Positions 26,099-35,139 of a DNA stretch of 64,000 bases are shown here, one piece after another (position 1 is the first letter of the stretch; each line of letters opens with the position of its first letter). Position numbers and translations under genes: made by a program. Under the pieces are notes generated by a model. The model was not told the origin of the DNA and did not search any database. It saw nothing but the letters and a program-made list of their open reading frames with translations. Origin of the DNA: Hymenobacter setariae (GTDB lineage Bacteria > Bacteroidota > Bacteroidia > Cytophagales > Hymenobacteraceae); the NCBI RefSeq assembly GCF_007713685.1, contig NZ_VMRJ01000008.1:62001-126000 (forward strand), read 5' to 3'.

Positions 26099-26867
26099 CT
26101 AACGACTGGGTAAGGCCGCCGCAAGCTGATACGTTAGCGACTTGCCGTGCTGGCCCCGCATAAAATCCATAAATACCGTCAAATCTTCCGCTACCCGACT
26201 TTGCTCCAAAGCATCAAAATAGGCCTGCCGGTCTTCGCGAAACACGATGGTCAACGGCTGGCCGTAGTAGCGCTGCACATAGTTCATAAGCAGGCGGGAG
26301 GTACGGCCGTTGCCATCGTTAAAGGGGTGGATGCTTACCAGCCGCTGGTGCGCCTCGAAGGCCAGTTCCAACTGCTCACGCAGCGTGGTAGCCGTTGGCA
26401 TTCGCTCGCGCAGCTCCCCGACGAGGGCGGCCACCAGCGCCGGCACCTTTTGCGCATTGGGAAACGAAGTGGCCCTGACGATAAACACGTTGGTGCGGCG
26501 CAGGTCGCCTTGCGTGGGGTCTACGGTACCCAAAGCCGTATTCGTAATCCGGCCGGTGCTGCGCATGACGGCCGCCGCCAGTTCCCGCAGGAAGGCCGGG
26601 CCGGGCAGGCGGCCCGCGCCACTACCAGGTCGAGGGCGCGGGCGTGGTCGCCGAGCATGTCGTAGCCTTCAAGTGGCTTGCCCGGCCCCAGGGCCGGCGC
26701 TTCGCCGAGCAGGAAGTTCATCGCTTCGGGCACCGTCACTCCGGAACCCTCTATCCTAGTGGAGTGGGCCGACACCATTACCTGGCTCAACTGCTGGCTG
26801 GTCTGCTACCAGCAGGCGGCAACTGCCGCACCTGCTAGGTTAGGCGCTCAAGCTCGGCCCAGTTATA
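26099..26867 (-). pseudogene. Fic-family protein, broken by a stop and frameshifts
   Basis: Three pieces in different frames. First, 26867 leftward: YNWAELERLT, then TAG at 26835-26837, then QVRQLPPAGSRPASS. Second: SQVMVSAHSTRIEGSGVTV through LDLVVARA, containing the inhibitory SxxxEG motif (STRIEG). Third, after a shift near 26610: AFLRELAAAVMRSTGRI and the catalytic HPFNDGNGRTSR, ending at 26099. An intact gene would be an N-terminally self-inhibited AMP-transferase toxin. The catalytic motif survives but no single frame joins it to the N terminus. The C-terminal frame (ATG at 26566, 155 residues) could still be made as a fragment lacking the inhibitory helix. Confidence 0.75.
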
Positions 26868-27165
26868 CCGCCTGCCGTAGGGTGGCCGCCTGCAACTCCG
26901 CCACGTTCAGCGTGGCCAGGGGCAGGGGAGCGGTCAGGCCCGCGCCGTGAATCAGGTCACTGGCCCAGGCCGCCAGGTCGTAGGCGTAAATCATGCGCCG
27001 GCCGGCCTCATCCTGATATTCTGTTTTGCCGCGCATGAAGGCCTCCAGGTCCGGCCGTAGGGCCGCCGGTACTTCGGCCAGCGCCTGGTCGGGGTGGGTG
27101 GGGCTGAGCAGCGAGTTCAGGTAGTCCCGCAGCGCCTGGTAAGCGGCTTGGCTGGCTGAGGTCAT
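26863..27165 (-). CDS. Small protein upstream of fic, possible partner or antitoxin
   Basis: 100 residues from the ATG at 27165. Helical, acidic, with DLEAFMRGKTEYQDEAGRRMIYAYDLAAWASDLIHG. Its stop overlaps the beginning of the fic reading, an arrangement typical of a coupled antitoxin-toxin pair. I do not recognise the family. A TAnnTTTG box lies upstream (TAGATTTG read leftward, 27212-27219). If it is an antitoxin it has outlived its toxin. Confidence 0.55.
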   Translation of the reverse strand: MTSASQAAYQALRDYLNSLLSPTHPDQALAEVPAALRPDLEAFMRGKTEYQDEAGRRMIYAYDLAAWASDLIHGAGLTAPLPLATLNVAELQAATLRQAV

Positions 27166-27593
27166 GGGCAAAATGGGAAAGGCCAGCTCTTGGAACAGTA
27201 ACCAAAAGTAACAAATCTACCCTGATACCCGTCGTTTGGGTTTGTTATAAATTAGGGTAAACCCTCTGCCTTCACTGCCACGCAGCTTCTCATTTCTGCG
27301 GCTATGGGTAGCGTCGTAGTCAAATGAGTGAAGCCAATGGTTGCCCATAACCCTGCATCAGGACCGCGTTGGCGGCCACCAACTCGGCCTGAGCCTTGGC
27401 AACACAGGTGCGAAGCCAGGTAGCTAGGGTTGCCAGAACATACTCGTCAGGCGAATGCGTAGTGCGAGATATACCAATGCAGAGCGATTGTGGACTTCTC
27501 CTTCGTGAAGACCATAAGCACCGACCCAGCAGATTTTTGCGACTTTTCAGACCATTATTTTTTAGCCTGCAAGTGCCCGAATAGCTTTGTCGA
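27166..27593. other. Gene-poor region with a possible gene fragment
   Basis: No intact gene. On the minus strand 27322-27460 reads HSPDEYVLATLATWLRTC and AQAELVAANAVLMQGYGQP before a stop, which has the look of a real C terminus, but the frame upstream loses protein character. Treated as a possible remnant. Confidence 0.25.
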
Positions 27594-28646
27594 ATGCCGC
27601 AAGCCAGCCCGATGTACACCCCCCTTACCTCACTCCGCGAACTGCGCAAGCGCGCTCAGAAGTCTCAGGAACAGCTAGCTGCTGTGCTACACATCACCCG
27701 GTCTGCCTATAGTAAGCTGGAGCGCAACCAGACCGAGCTATCCGTAAAAAGGGCCTGCCAAATTGCCCAATTTCTTGCTATTCCAGTCAGTGAGCTGCTA
27801 CCCTTGCCCACGCCCAATCCGGCGGCAGTTGGTGGCCCCGCAGCAGAACTATTATACCTGCGGGCAGCTGCCGAACACAGCGTACTGGATGCTTACATCC
27901 GCGCAGGCATGGCTTTTCAGGAAAACATTCCCTTTGACGAGCTAGACGAAAACTGCTGGGTTTACCTCGACCTGTGCGGGATTAAAACCCGCGAAGAGTA
28001 CGAGGCCACTGATGGGCTCATTACTCGGCCGGTCGCTGGCAGCAGTCAGCATGCTTTTGAGCAGATTTTACGTGACCCAGGCATTTACGCTCTTTTTGAG
28101 CACGGCATCATTCAAGAAGCGTTTCTCCTTGACTTTTGGCAGGTGTTCAAAGCCAAAGCTGCGCCCTACTTCGAGTTCGAAGACAAGCTGTTTGGCGCGG
28201 TAACCAAGCCGCTGCTCGCCGCCGAGCCAGAACCCGGTGCCGACGCTGCGATGATTAGCTCCTGGCCGGAGCCACTCTTGTTTGGCCCCGAAGAAGCTGA
28301 AGGAGAAGAGAAAATCCAGGAACAGGTCAGCAAGCTTCCACCGGTGAACTGGACGGAGATTTCTCAGGATTCGGATGCCCGCCTGCTGGCATGGGAGCTG
28401 GCAGAGCTGGTTTTTTATAACCCTAACCCCGCGTTTGCTCATCTGCGCCACAACCCTGCCGAATACGCCCGTACCCTGGCTCGCCTGGTGGGATTAGCGT
28501 GGGTAGTAGAAAGCACGAGTGAAACAGTAACCTCCATCGACATGCTGCAGGAGGAGGCTAAGCAACTGGCCGGCGAGCCATACTCCCGTGAGTTTCAGGC
28601 CGCCTGTGAGGTATTTGCCAGCAGGTATCGAGAGGCCTACCGCTAG
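27594..28646 (+). CDS. XRE-type helix-turn-helix protein with unknown C-terminal domain
   Basis: 350 residues (344 if the ATG at 27612 is used). Residues about 12-70 are a Cro/C1-type HTH (LRELRKRAQKSQEQLAAVLHITRSAYSKLERNQ, given here as two overlapping helices). The remaining 280 residues are helical and acidic, with no motif I can name. Single HTH-plus-long-domain proteins of this kind often regulate accessory genes. It is not in an operon: the next gene is convergent. Confidence 0.7.
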   Translation: MPQASPMYTPLTSLRELRKRAQKSQEQLAAVLHITRSAYSKLERNQTELSVKRACQIAQFLAIPVSELLPLPTPNPAAVGGPAAELLYLRAAAEHSVLDAYIRAGMAFQENIPFDELDENCWVYLDLCGIKTREEYEATDGLITRPVAGSSQHAFEQILRDPGIYALFEHGIIQEAFLLDFWQVFKAKAAPYFEFEDKLFGAVTKPLLAAEPEPGADAAMISSWPEPLLFGPEEAEGEEKIQEQVSKLPPVNWTEISQDSDARLLAWELAELVFYNPNPAFAHLRHNPAEYARTLARLVGLAWVVESTSETVTSIDMLQEEAKQLAGEPYSREFQAACEVFASRYREAYR

Positions 28647-28804
28647 ATAAGCCCCTAGCGGAAATCTGGCTGGCTGAGCGATTGAGCAGAAATATTTGGT
28701 GACCGAATAAGCCGCAACCAATTGCTGGTGAGCGGCTTCATGCGCTTTTTTGCTATTGTAGAAAAGTGGGACTCTGCTGAAACGCATCCCATCTTTTTGC
28801 TACC

Positions 28805-29731
28805 CTAGTCGAGCTGGCCAAGCAAGTTGTCAATAAGTTGCCGGATGTGTAAAAGCTCCGCCCGAATGGGTGATTCCTGAGTTTGCGGATAGTCCACCAA
28901 CTCATCTTCTGCAGCATCAACCGGCGCGTTTGGATAAAACTGCTCTTTCACGCGAACCCCCGCCTTAGTCCCGGGAATAGGCTCTAATTCATTATAGGGG
29001 CAATAGTAGTTATAGAGAATGGGACCATCTCCGTACTCACCATTCGTGTACCAGTGGCGCTGTTGGTAGCGCTGGCCCTTCCCATCCGTCAGGGCTTCAG
29101 TAGCCGCAGGTATCGTTCTGGTTGGTGGTGGGCACTCCACCATGAAGGCTACTAATCCCTCGTAGCCCGCTTGCACCGGGACTATCAGCTCGGCTAAGTA
29201 GTCGGAATGGCTTTTGAAAAGCGGAGAGCCAACGCCTGGCAGCACTTTCCAAAGTTTATCCAGCGAAATAGCCGCTTCTACTCGTTCGGCCTGTTCCCAC
29301 CAGGCTACTGCTTCTTGTACAGCAATGCCTGCGGTATCGTCGAGGGTATAACGGGCCCACAGCAGCTTATTAAGCTTGAACTTGAGATTCATAAGCAGAC
29401 TCGTCGCTTGCTGCTGCAAAACTCTGAGCTGCTCGTAGTTTTCGTATTCGTAGCCCTGCATGTGGGGAATCGCATACAGCTCTTCCTGAGCCTGCAAGTG
29501 CCGCAACACTATACTGCCGTAAGTCCTGGGGTTCAACTGCCACCGGCCTATCTCCTGGTTATTTTGCTCAACAACTAGTTCTGCGCTAATGGGCTGCTTT
29601 GGCGAAGCACCAATGTCCGAGCGTGGTGAAAGATACCAGCAGGCATTGGTAGCGGCATACTGGTCCAGCAATGGCGCTAACTGTGCGTTAGCTAAGGGCT
29701 TCGGTAGCTTTGCTTTTGTTTCCTTTGTCAT
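28805..29731 (-). CDS. Hypothetical protein, third gene of the CoiA-like operon
   Basis: 308 residues, soluble, mixed alpha/beta, with a Tyr-rich middle (HWYTNGEYGDGPILYNYY) and an acidic C terminus. No family recognised. It begins 30 bases after the coiled-coil gene stop and is read in the same direction, so the CoiA-like, coiled-coil and this gene are likely one transcript. Confidence 0.6.
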   Translation of the reverse strand: MTKETKAKLPKPLANAQLAPLLDQYAATNACWYLSPRSDIGASPKQPISAELVVEQNNQEIGRWQLNPRTYGSIVLRHLQAQEELYAIPHMQGYEYENYEQLRVLQQQATSLLMNLKFKLNKLLWARYTLDDTAGIAVQEAVAWWEQAERVEAAISLDKLWKVLPGVGSPLFKSHSDYLAELIVPVQAGYEGLVAFMVECPPPTRTIPAATEALTDGKGQRYQQRHWYTNGEYGDGPILYNYYCPYNELEPIPGTKAGVRVKEQFYPNAPVDAAEDELVDYPQTQESPIRAELLHIRQLIDNLLGQLD

Positions 29732-29761
29732 GAATAAATCTTGGCCGGTAGCGTGTGCTTT

Positions 29762-30898
29762 TTAGTAAATGTCAACCTCGGCCCACTGCACGTTCACTTC
29801 TGAATACGCTTCAGCGGCTAGAAAACCGCCGGTCAATAGCTCGACCTTTAGCAGCGCGCAGCGCTTCATAAGTGGGAGTAAGTCGCGCCAGACAAGTCGT
29901 AGCGGCAGCGACTTCTTCAGCCAGTCCTGCCTCTGCTCGGCGCAGTGCAGCGCCAACAAGCTCGGCTTCGCGTTCGCGCGCTGCCACTCGGCTTGCATGG
30001 TCTGCTCGGCGCTGGCCAAGTGCCTCTTCCGCTGCTGCAACTGCTGGCTCCAGTCGTTCAAGCTCTGCGCGTAGTCGCTCAGCTGTTGCAAGCTCGCGTT
30101 CAAATCGTCCCAGCTCGGCACTGCGCCGGATAATATCGGGTGTTTCGTCTTCCAGGCTTCTAATTCGTCGTGCAAGCGCGTCTCCCGCTCGGTGGCTGCG
30201 TCTTTCCAGGTAGCTGCTAAGCCGGGCAATTCGCGCCTGCGCTGCGTGTTCTGCTGCCGTAGCTGCGTCAATAGCTGTGGAGCTTGCTGCTGCCTGTCGC
30301 TCAAGCTCTGCCGCAGCGCGTTGAAAGCGCTGGTCAAGGTTTGCTTTTTCTGCTTCAAGCTTACGTCGTAACTGTTCTCGGCTTGCTGTAAGAGCCTGGA
30401 TTGTTCGTCGATTCGCTGTGCGGCGCTCTTCCACTCGTTTTCGTAGGTCAGGAGCTGCTGCTCGATAAGCTGCGTCGAGGGCCAGGTCAGCTGCGCTGAT
30501 TTCGCCGCTAAGTCGCGCTTGCTCGCTTTCAAAGATGCGCGCCACGTCTGTTTTTTCTGCGACCAGCTCAGCTTTTTCGCGCTCAATTTCTGCCGCTGCT
30601 TCTCCAAACGACGCGCATATTTCTGCCTCAGCGCCGGCAAGCGCTGCTCTAAAAGCGTCGTCCTCTCGGCCTTCCGCTGCCGTAAGGTCTGCTCCCGCGC
30701 CTGCAAAGCGGTCACGAAGGGCTGCCATTGCAGCTCCGCCCACAAACTTTCTAAGACTGCGAGCTGCCTCTCTAATCTCGTGGAGCTGGCATTCAAGGGA
30801 CTCTGGCTCGTCGGCCGGTGCTTCGTCAGGATAGATTCCACCAGGTGCCGGAGGGCTGGCGGCATCACGTCCAATGGGGTCAGTAGTTTCTCGCTCAT
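29762..30898 (-). CDS. Coiled-coil protein overlapping the CoiA-like frame
   Basis: 378 residues from the ATG at 30898 (387 from 30925). Gln/Lys/Leu-rich helices over most of the length (LEKQRQKLSAKKLSWSQKK, SLQQLSDYAQSLNDWSQQL), then a less regular C terminus ending VQWAEVDIY. Its third codon positions are strongly G or C (sampled by eye: nearly all in one 39-codon stretch, about 70% in another) while its second positions are not, the pattern of true genes in this genome; the other open frame shows the reverse. So this frame is the better-supported gene. No enzymatic motif is seen. Confidence 0.6.
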   Translation of the reverse strand: MSEKLLTPLDVMPPALRHLVESILTKHRPTSQSPLNASSTRLERQLAVLESLWAELQWQPFVTALQAREQTLRQRKAERTTLLEQRLPALRQKYARRLEKQRQKLSAKKLSWSQKKQTWRASLKASKRDLAAKSAQLTWPSTQLIEQQLLTYENEWKSAAQRIDEQSRLLQQAENSYDVSLKQKKQTLTSAFNALRQSLSDRQQQAPQLLTQLRQQNTQRRRELPGLAATWKDAATERETRLHDELEAWKTKHPILSGAVPSWDDLNASLQQLSDYAQSLNDWSQQLQQRKRHLASAEQTMQAEWQRANAKPSLLALHCAEQRQDWLKKSLPLRLVWRDLLPLMKRCALLKVELLTGGFLAAEAYSEVNVQWAEVDIY

Positions 30899-31556
30899 GG
30901 TTGTAAAGCCATGCGGTGCTGGCATGAGAGGCTAGTAAATCTTCAATTTCCTGGGCCGACAGGAAATAGGGAATGGTAATTTCAATCGTGTCCACCTGTG
31001 CCCGGCGCAGGGCCACGAGTTTTTTGTAGTCTACCTCGTGCGTAACATGGATTTCGATGAGTAGGAGCAGCTTGTCTTCCGCATCGGTGAAAATGACGTC
31101 GGGCCGGTATAGCGCGCGCTGCTCCCCCGGCACGGCCTCGAACTTGCCCGCTTCCCGCTGGAAGTCCAGGCCACACGCGACATTTTCATACACGGTACGC
31201 TCGTTGTAGACGTGCACGGCCCGCACCGTGCGGGCTTCCCGCAGGATGGGTACCGGTCCGTAGTAACCCTCCGCTCGCCGGGCCACCACGGGAGGTACCC
31301 GCACCCACTGCCGCTGCTGGAGTACCGCTTTGGCGTGGCGGTGAGCATGAGTTTCGTCCTGGTAGCGGCAATGCTCCTCCAGCGTGCGCACCTTGTGGCG
31401 AAAGTGCCGGGTCTGGTTTATGTCGCCGTAGCACAGGATAACGGGCTTGTCGCAGCCCCGGCAGGTGTAAGCCTGGCAGAGCTTGTCGGCTTCGTCGGCC
31501 CGCACTACCTTGCCCTGAGCATCGTGGGCAAACGCGAACTTGATACGGGCAGCCAT
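29811..31556 (-). CDS. CoiA-like protein with nuclease-type domain; C-terminal half doubtful
   Basis: 581 residues as an open frame. Residues 1-220 are convincing: a zinc motif CRGCDKPVILCYGD followed by HFRHKV and CRYQDETHAHRHAK, as in CoiA-family proteins, then a PD-(D/E)XK-like core with YRPDVIFTD and LLLLIEIHVTHE. From about residue 215 (base 30925) the frame overlaps the coiled-coil gene for more than 1.1 kb. There its codons lose the GC-rich third position, and the product becomes Ala/Glu/Arg-rich. The true end may be near residue 220 with a lost stop, or the two parts were one gene before a frameshift. CoiA itself helps process incoming DNA; the role here is unknown. Confidence 0.6.
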   Translation of the reverse strand: MAARIKFAFAHDAQGKVVRADEADKLCQAYTCRGCDKPVILCYGDINQTRHFRHKVRTLEEHCRYQDETHAHRHAKAVLQQRQWVRVPPVVARRAEGYYGPVPILREARTVRAVHVYNERTVYENVACGLDFQREAGKFEAVPGEQRALYRPDVIFTDAEDKLLLLIEIHVTHEVDYKKLVALRRAQVDTIEITIPYFLSAQEIEDLLASHASTAWLYNHERETTDPIGRDAASPPAPGGIYPDEAPADEPESLECQLHEIREAARSLRKFVGGAAMAALRDRFAGAGADLTAAEGREDDAFRAALAGAEAEICASFGEAAAEIEREKAELVAEKTDVARIFESEQARLSGEISAADLALDAAYRAAAPDLRKRVEERRTANRRTIQALTASREQLRRKLEAEKANLDQRFQRAAAELERQAAASSTAIDAATAAEHAAQARIARLSSYLERRSHRAGDALARRIRSLEDETPDIIRRSAELGRFERELATAERLRAELERLEPAVAAAEEALGQRRADHASRVAAREREAELVGAALRRAEAGLAEEVAAATTCLARLTPTYEALRAAKGRAIDRRFSSR

Positions 31557-31707
31557 TGAGTAGAAAAGTGCGCTATAAAAAAACAGGCTCCTTTTGGAAC
31601 CTTTATGCTAAAGGCAATTTATCGGCCAAACTCCCGCTGTTCCGAGATAGAATGCAGTAAGTTCGAGGCTGAATTTCCACGCTGATTTTCCGGCCCGCGC
31701 TATTTCC

Positions 31708-34700
31708 GTGACTTATCCCGATTTTGAAGCCCGCTGGGTGCGCTCCGGCGGGGCCGAGCACGCTAACTACGGCCTTTTCCTACAAGACTTGTGCGACCTG
31801 CTGGCGGTGCCCCGGCCCGACCCGACCACCGACGACCCCACCCAGGATGCCTACGTGTTCGAGCGCGGCGTGAGCTTCGACGACGGGGCCGGCAAGCGCA
31901 GCACCGGCCGCATCGACCTCTACAAGCGCGGCTGCTTCGTGCTCGAAACTAAACAGGGCGTTACCCGTTTAGGGGAAGTTGCTGGTGATATTAAAAACGC
32001 ACGACGCACGACGCACGACGCACGACGCACGACGCACGACGCACGACGCACGACGCACGACGCACGACGGCTTGAGTTAGGTTTACCAGCCCGAGTGCTT
32101 CGCAAGGGCCACGCCGTGCGCGGCACCGCCAAGTGGGGCCAGATGATAGAAGCCGCCCGCGAGCAGGCGCTGCGCTACGTGCGCGCCCTACCCGCCAGCG
32201 AGCCGCGGCCGCCGTTCGTAGTCGTGGTCGATGTGGGATTCTCAATTGACCTGTACAGCAACTTTGCCGGGGTGGGCGACAGCTACGTGCCGTTCCCGGA
32301 CTCGGGCAAGTTCCGGGTGCTGCTGCCTGCCCTGGCCGACCCCGAGGTGCGGGTGCGGCTCCGGCTGCTTTTCACCGACCCGCAGCAGCTGGACCCCGCC
32401 CGACTGGCGGCCCAGGTCACGCGCCGGCTGGCGGGGCACCTGGCCGGCCTCAGCAGCCAGCTCGAAAAGGCGGGCCACGCCCCCGACGTAGTGGCCCAGT
32501 TCCTGATGCGCTGCCTCTTCACCATGTTTGCTGAGGACGTGGAGCTGATACCCAAAAAATCGTTTTCTAAGCTGCTGGCCGAATATGCCGACACGGCCGA
32601 GGCTCGCGCCTACCTGCCCGAGGCCCTGGCCAGCCTGTGGGCCACCATGGACAAGGGGGGCTTCTCGCCGGCCCTGCGCACCAAAGTGCGCCACTTCAAC
32701 GGCAAGCTCTTTCACGATGCCACTGCTTTGCCGCTGAACGCCGACCAGGTGGCCTTGCTGCAGCAGGCCGCCGCGGCCGACTGGACGCTGGTGGAGCCCG
32801 CCATTTTCGGCACCCTGCTCGAACGGGCGCTGGACCCTAAAGAGCGCCACAGCCTGGGCGCACACTACACCCCGCGCCGCTACGTGGAGCGCTTGGTGCT
32901 GCCCACCGTCATCGAGCCGCTGCGCCAGGAGTGGGCAGCTGCCCAGGCCGCCAGTACCCAGCTGCTCGATGCAGGCAAAGGCAAAAAAGCCGTGGACGAA
33001 GCCCGCGCCGAACTGCTACGCTTCCTGCGACGGCTCACGTCGGTGCGCATCCTGGACCCGGCCTGCGGCTCGGGTAACTTCCTGTACGTGACGCTGGAGC
33101 ACCTCAAGCGCCTCGAAGGCGAAGTGCTGACCGCCCTGGGCCAGCTCGGGCAGAGCGGCCGCCTAGAGCTGGGTGACGGTACCACCGTCGGCCCCCGCCA
33201 GCTACTAGGCCTGGAGCTGAACCCGCGCGCCGCCGCCATTGCCGACGTGGTGCTGCGTATCGGCTACTTGCAGTGGCACCTGCGCACCCACGGCCTCACC
33301 CAGCTGCGCGAGCCGCTGCTGGACGACTACCAGAATATTCAGCAGCAGGATGCCGTGCTGAGTTATGACGGGCCGGCCTTTGCCAACGCCCGCCCGGCAG
33401 TGTGGCCGGAAGCTGATTTCATTGTGGGCAATCCGCCGTTTATTGGGAAGGGCCGCATTCGCGAAGCGCTCGGCGATGCCTATGTTACTGCCCTACGCAA
33501 AGCCCATCCGCATATTCCGGACAGTGTAGACCTTGTGTTGTATTGGTGGGATAAAGCCGCTCAAGCAGTGCGAACCGGAGCTACGCAACGCTTTGGCTTT
33601 ATCACGACGAACTCCATCACCCAAACCTTTAACCGCCGAGTAATTCAAGCGCATTTGGAAGCGCCGGATGCGCCAGCGGAAGTCATATTTGCCATCCCTG
33701 ACCACCCATGGACTGATAACTCCACTGGTGCGGCTGTCCGGGTGGCCTTTACCGCCGCCGAGAAGGCGAAAGGCGAGGAGGGAACCCTGGCGTTGGTCAT
33801 CAGCGAAAGCCGCGATACTACCGAGGAGGAGGTTGTTTCAGTTGAAATGACCGAACGAAGGGGGCGTATCAATGCAGACCTGACTGTCGGTGCCGATGTG
33901 ACGCAGGTGCAACTGTTGCGAGCCAACGAAGGCCTCAGCAGCTTTGGCTTAATGCTGGCTGGTGCTGGTTTTATTGTAACGCCTGCTGAAGCGGAGGCGT
34001 TGGGCTTAGGCTCCATTCCAGGAATCGAACAGCACATCCGGCCTTACCGGAATGGCAAAGACCTGGCCGCCACGCCACGCGGGGTTATGGTCATTGACTT
34101 GTTTGGGCTGAGCGAGGCAGAAGTAATAGCCAGATTCCCGACACTTTATCAGCAGGTTTTTACTCGCGTAAAGCCTGAGCGTGATAGCAACCGCGATAAA
34201 GCACTACGGGAAAGGTGGTGGCTGCATGGCCGCTCCCGCCAGGAGCTGCGCAAAGCATTGGTAGGTCTTACGCGCTATATCGGAACACCTGAAACGGCAA
34301 AGCACCGGATTTTCCAGTTTTTAGACGCCACCACTGCGGCTGACCATATGATTGTGGCACTGGCTTTAGATGACGCATTGCACCTGGGCGTTTTGTCTAG
34401 CAGAATCCATACTGTATGGGCATTCTCGGCTGGGGGTAGGATGGGAGCAGGAAATGATTCGCGCTACAACAGTTCACGTTGTTTTCAGCCCTTCCCATTC
34501 CCCGTCGCCACCGGCGCCCAGCAAGCCCGCATCCGCGAGCTGGCCGAAGCCCTCGACGCGCACCGCAAGCGCCAGCAGGCCCAGCACCCCAGCCTCACCC
34601 TTACCGACCTCTACAACGTGGTGGAGAAGCTGCGTGCTGGTCAGCCCCTCACCGCAAAGGAGCAAACCACTTACGAGCACGGCCTGGCCGCCGTGGTGCT

Positions 34701-35139
34701 CAGCCTGCACCAGCAGCTCGACGCGGCCGTGGCCGAAGCTTATGGCTGGCCTGCCGACCTGCCCGAGGCTGACCTACTCACCCGGTTGGTACAACTTAAC
34801 CACACTCGCCAGCAGGAAGAAGCCGCTGGTACTATCCGCTACCTGCGCCCCGTCTACCAGGCCCCCGATGAGCAGCAGGCCACCCTCACGCTCCCTTCGG
34901 CGGCTGCCGCGCCCGCCGTGGCCACCGTTGCCGACCTTCAGCCCTGGCCCGTTGGCCTAGCCCAGCAAATGCAGGCCGTGCGCGGCCTCGTGCAGCAGGG
35001 CGGGCAGCCGCTGAGCAGTACCCAGGTGGCAGCCCGCTTTAGGGGCAGCAGCGCCAAAAAAGTGCAGCCCCTGCTCGATACGTTGGCCCTGATGGCGCTG
35101 GTGCGGTTTGTGGAAGAGGAGAATAAATATGCCGCCTAA
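31708..35139 (+). CDS. MmeI-like fused restriction-modification enzyme with 7-base repeat tract
   Basis: 1143 residues from GTG at 31708. The N terminus (VRSGGAEHANYGLFLQDLC) resembles MmeI-type enzymes. Nuclease residues Asp70 and ETK at 80-82 fit D-ExK. A helical spacer follows, then the adenine methylase: motif I LDPACGSGNF near 447-456 and motif IV NPPF near 575, then a target-recognition region and a long C-terminal extension. One polypeptide both cuts and methylates DNA. Residues 97-120 are encoded by a tract of ten 7-base repeats and read ARRTTHD three times. As seven is not a multiple of three, gain or loss of one unit would shift the frame; the sequence given is in the on state. Confidence 0.8.
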   Translation: MTYPDFEARWVRSGGAEHANYGLFLQDLCDLLAVPRPDPTTDDPTQDAYVFERGVSFDDGAGKRSTGRIDLYKRGCFVLETKQGVTRLGEVAGDIKNARRTTHDARRTTHDARRTTHDARRLELGLPARVLRKGHAVRGTAKWGQMIEAAREQALRYVRALPASEPRPPFVVVVDVGFSIDLYSNFAGVGDSYVPFPDSGKFRVLLPALADPEVRVRLRLLFTDPQQLDPARLAAQVTRRLAGHLAGLSSQLEKAGHAPDVVAQFLMRCLFTMFAEDVELIPKKSFSKLLAEYADTAEARAYLPEALASLWATMDKGGFSPALRTKVRHFNGKLFHDATALPLNADQVALLQQAAAADWTLVEPAIFGTLLERALDPKERHSLGAHYTPRRYVERLVLPTVIEPLRQEWAAAQAASTQLLDAGKGKKAVDEARAELLRFLRRLTSVRILDPACGSGNFLYVTLEHLKRLEGEVLTALGQLGQSGRLELGDGTTVGPRQLLGLELNPRAAAIADVVLRIGYLQWHLRTHGLTQLREPLLDDYQNIQQQDAVLSYDGPAFANARPAVWPEADFIVGNPPFIGKGRIREALGDAYVTALRKAHPHIPDSVDLVLYWWDKAAQAVRTGATQRFGFITTNSITQTFNRRVIQAHLEAPDAPAEVIFAIPDHPWTDNSTGAAVRVAFTAAEKAKGEEGTLALVISESRDTTEEEVVSVEMTERRGRINADLTVGADVTQVQLLRANEGLSSFGLMLAGAGFIVTPAEAEALGLGSIPGIEQHIRPYRNGKDLAATPRGVMVIDLFGLSEAEVIARFPTLYQQVFTRVKPERDSNRDKALRERWWLHGRSRQELRKALVGLTRYIGTPETAKHRIFQFLDATTAADHMIVALALDDALHLGVLSSRIHTVWAFSAGGRMGAGNDSRYNSSRCFQPFPFPVATGAQQARIRELAEALDAHRKRQQAQHPSLTLTDLYNVVEKLRAGQPLTAKEQTTYEHGLAAVVLSLHQQLDAAVAEAYGWPADLPEADLLTRLVQLNHTRQQEEAAGTIRYLRPVYQAPDEQQATLTLPSAAAAPAVATVADLQPWPVGLAQQMQAVRGLVQQGGQPLSSTQVAARFRGSSAKKVQPLLDTLALMALVRFVEEENKYAA
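31997..32069 (+). repeat. Heptanucleotide tandem repeat, ten copies, inside the RM gene
   Basis: ACGCACG repeated ten times without error from 31997 to 32066, plus a further ACG. It lies 290 bases into the MmeI-like gene, between the nuclease core and the next conserved block, where a length change in steps of three units would be tolerated. Other step sizes would truncate the protein within a few dozen codons. Confidence 0.95.

Noticed and set aside
28494..28787. 97-residue minus-strand frame between the HTH gene and its neighbour
   Set aside because: Overlaps the 3' end of the HTH gene and has no family character.
31991..32245. Antisense frame with RRASCVV repeats, and the tract as a possible CRISPR
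   Set aside because: The 7-base units are contiguous with no spacers, and the repeats continue the sense frame of the RM enzyme.
32242..32865. 207-residue minus-strand frame
   Set aside because: Shadow of the RM gene, where sense codons show methylase and spacer motifs.
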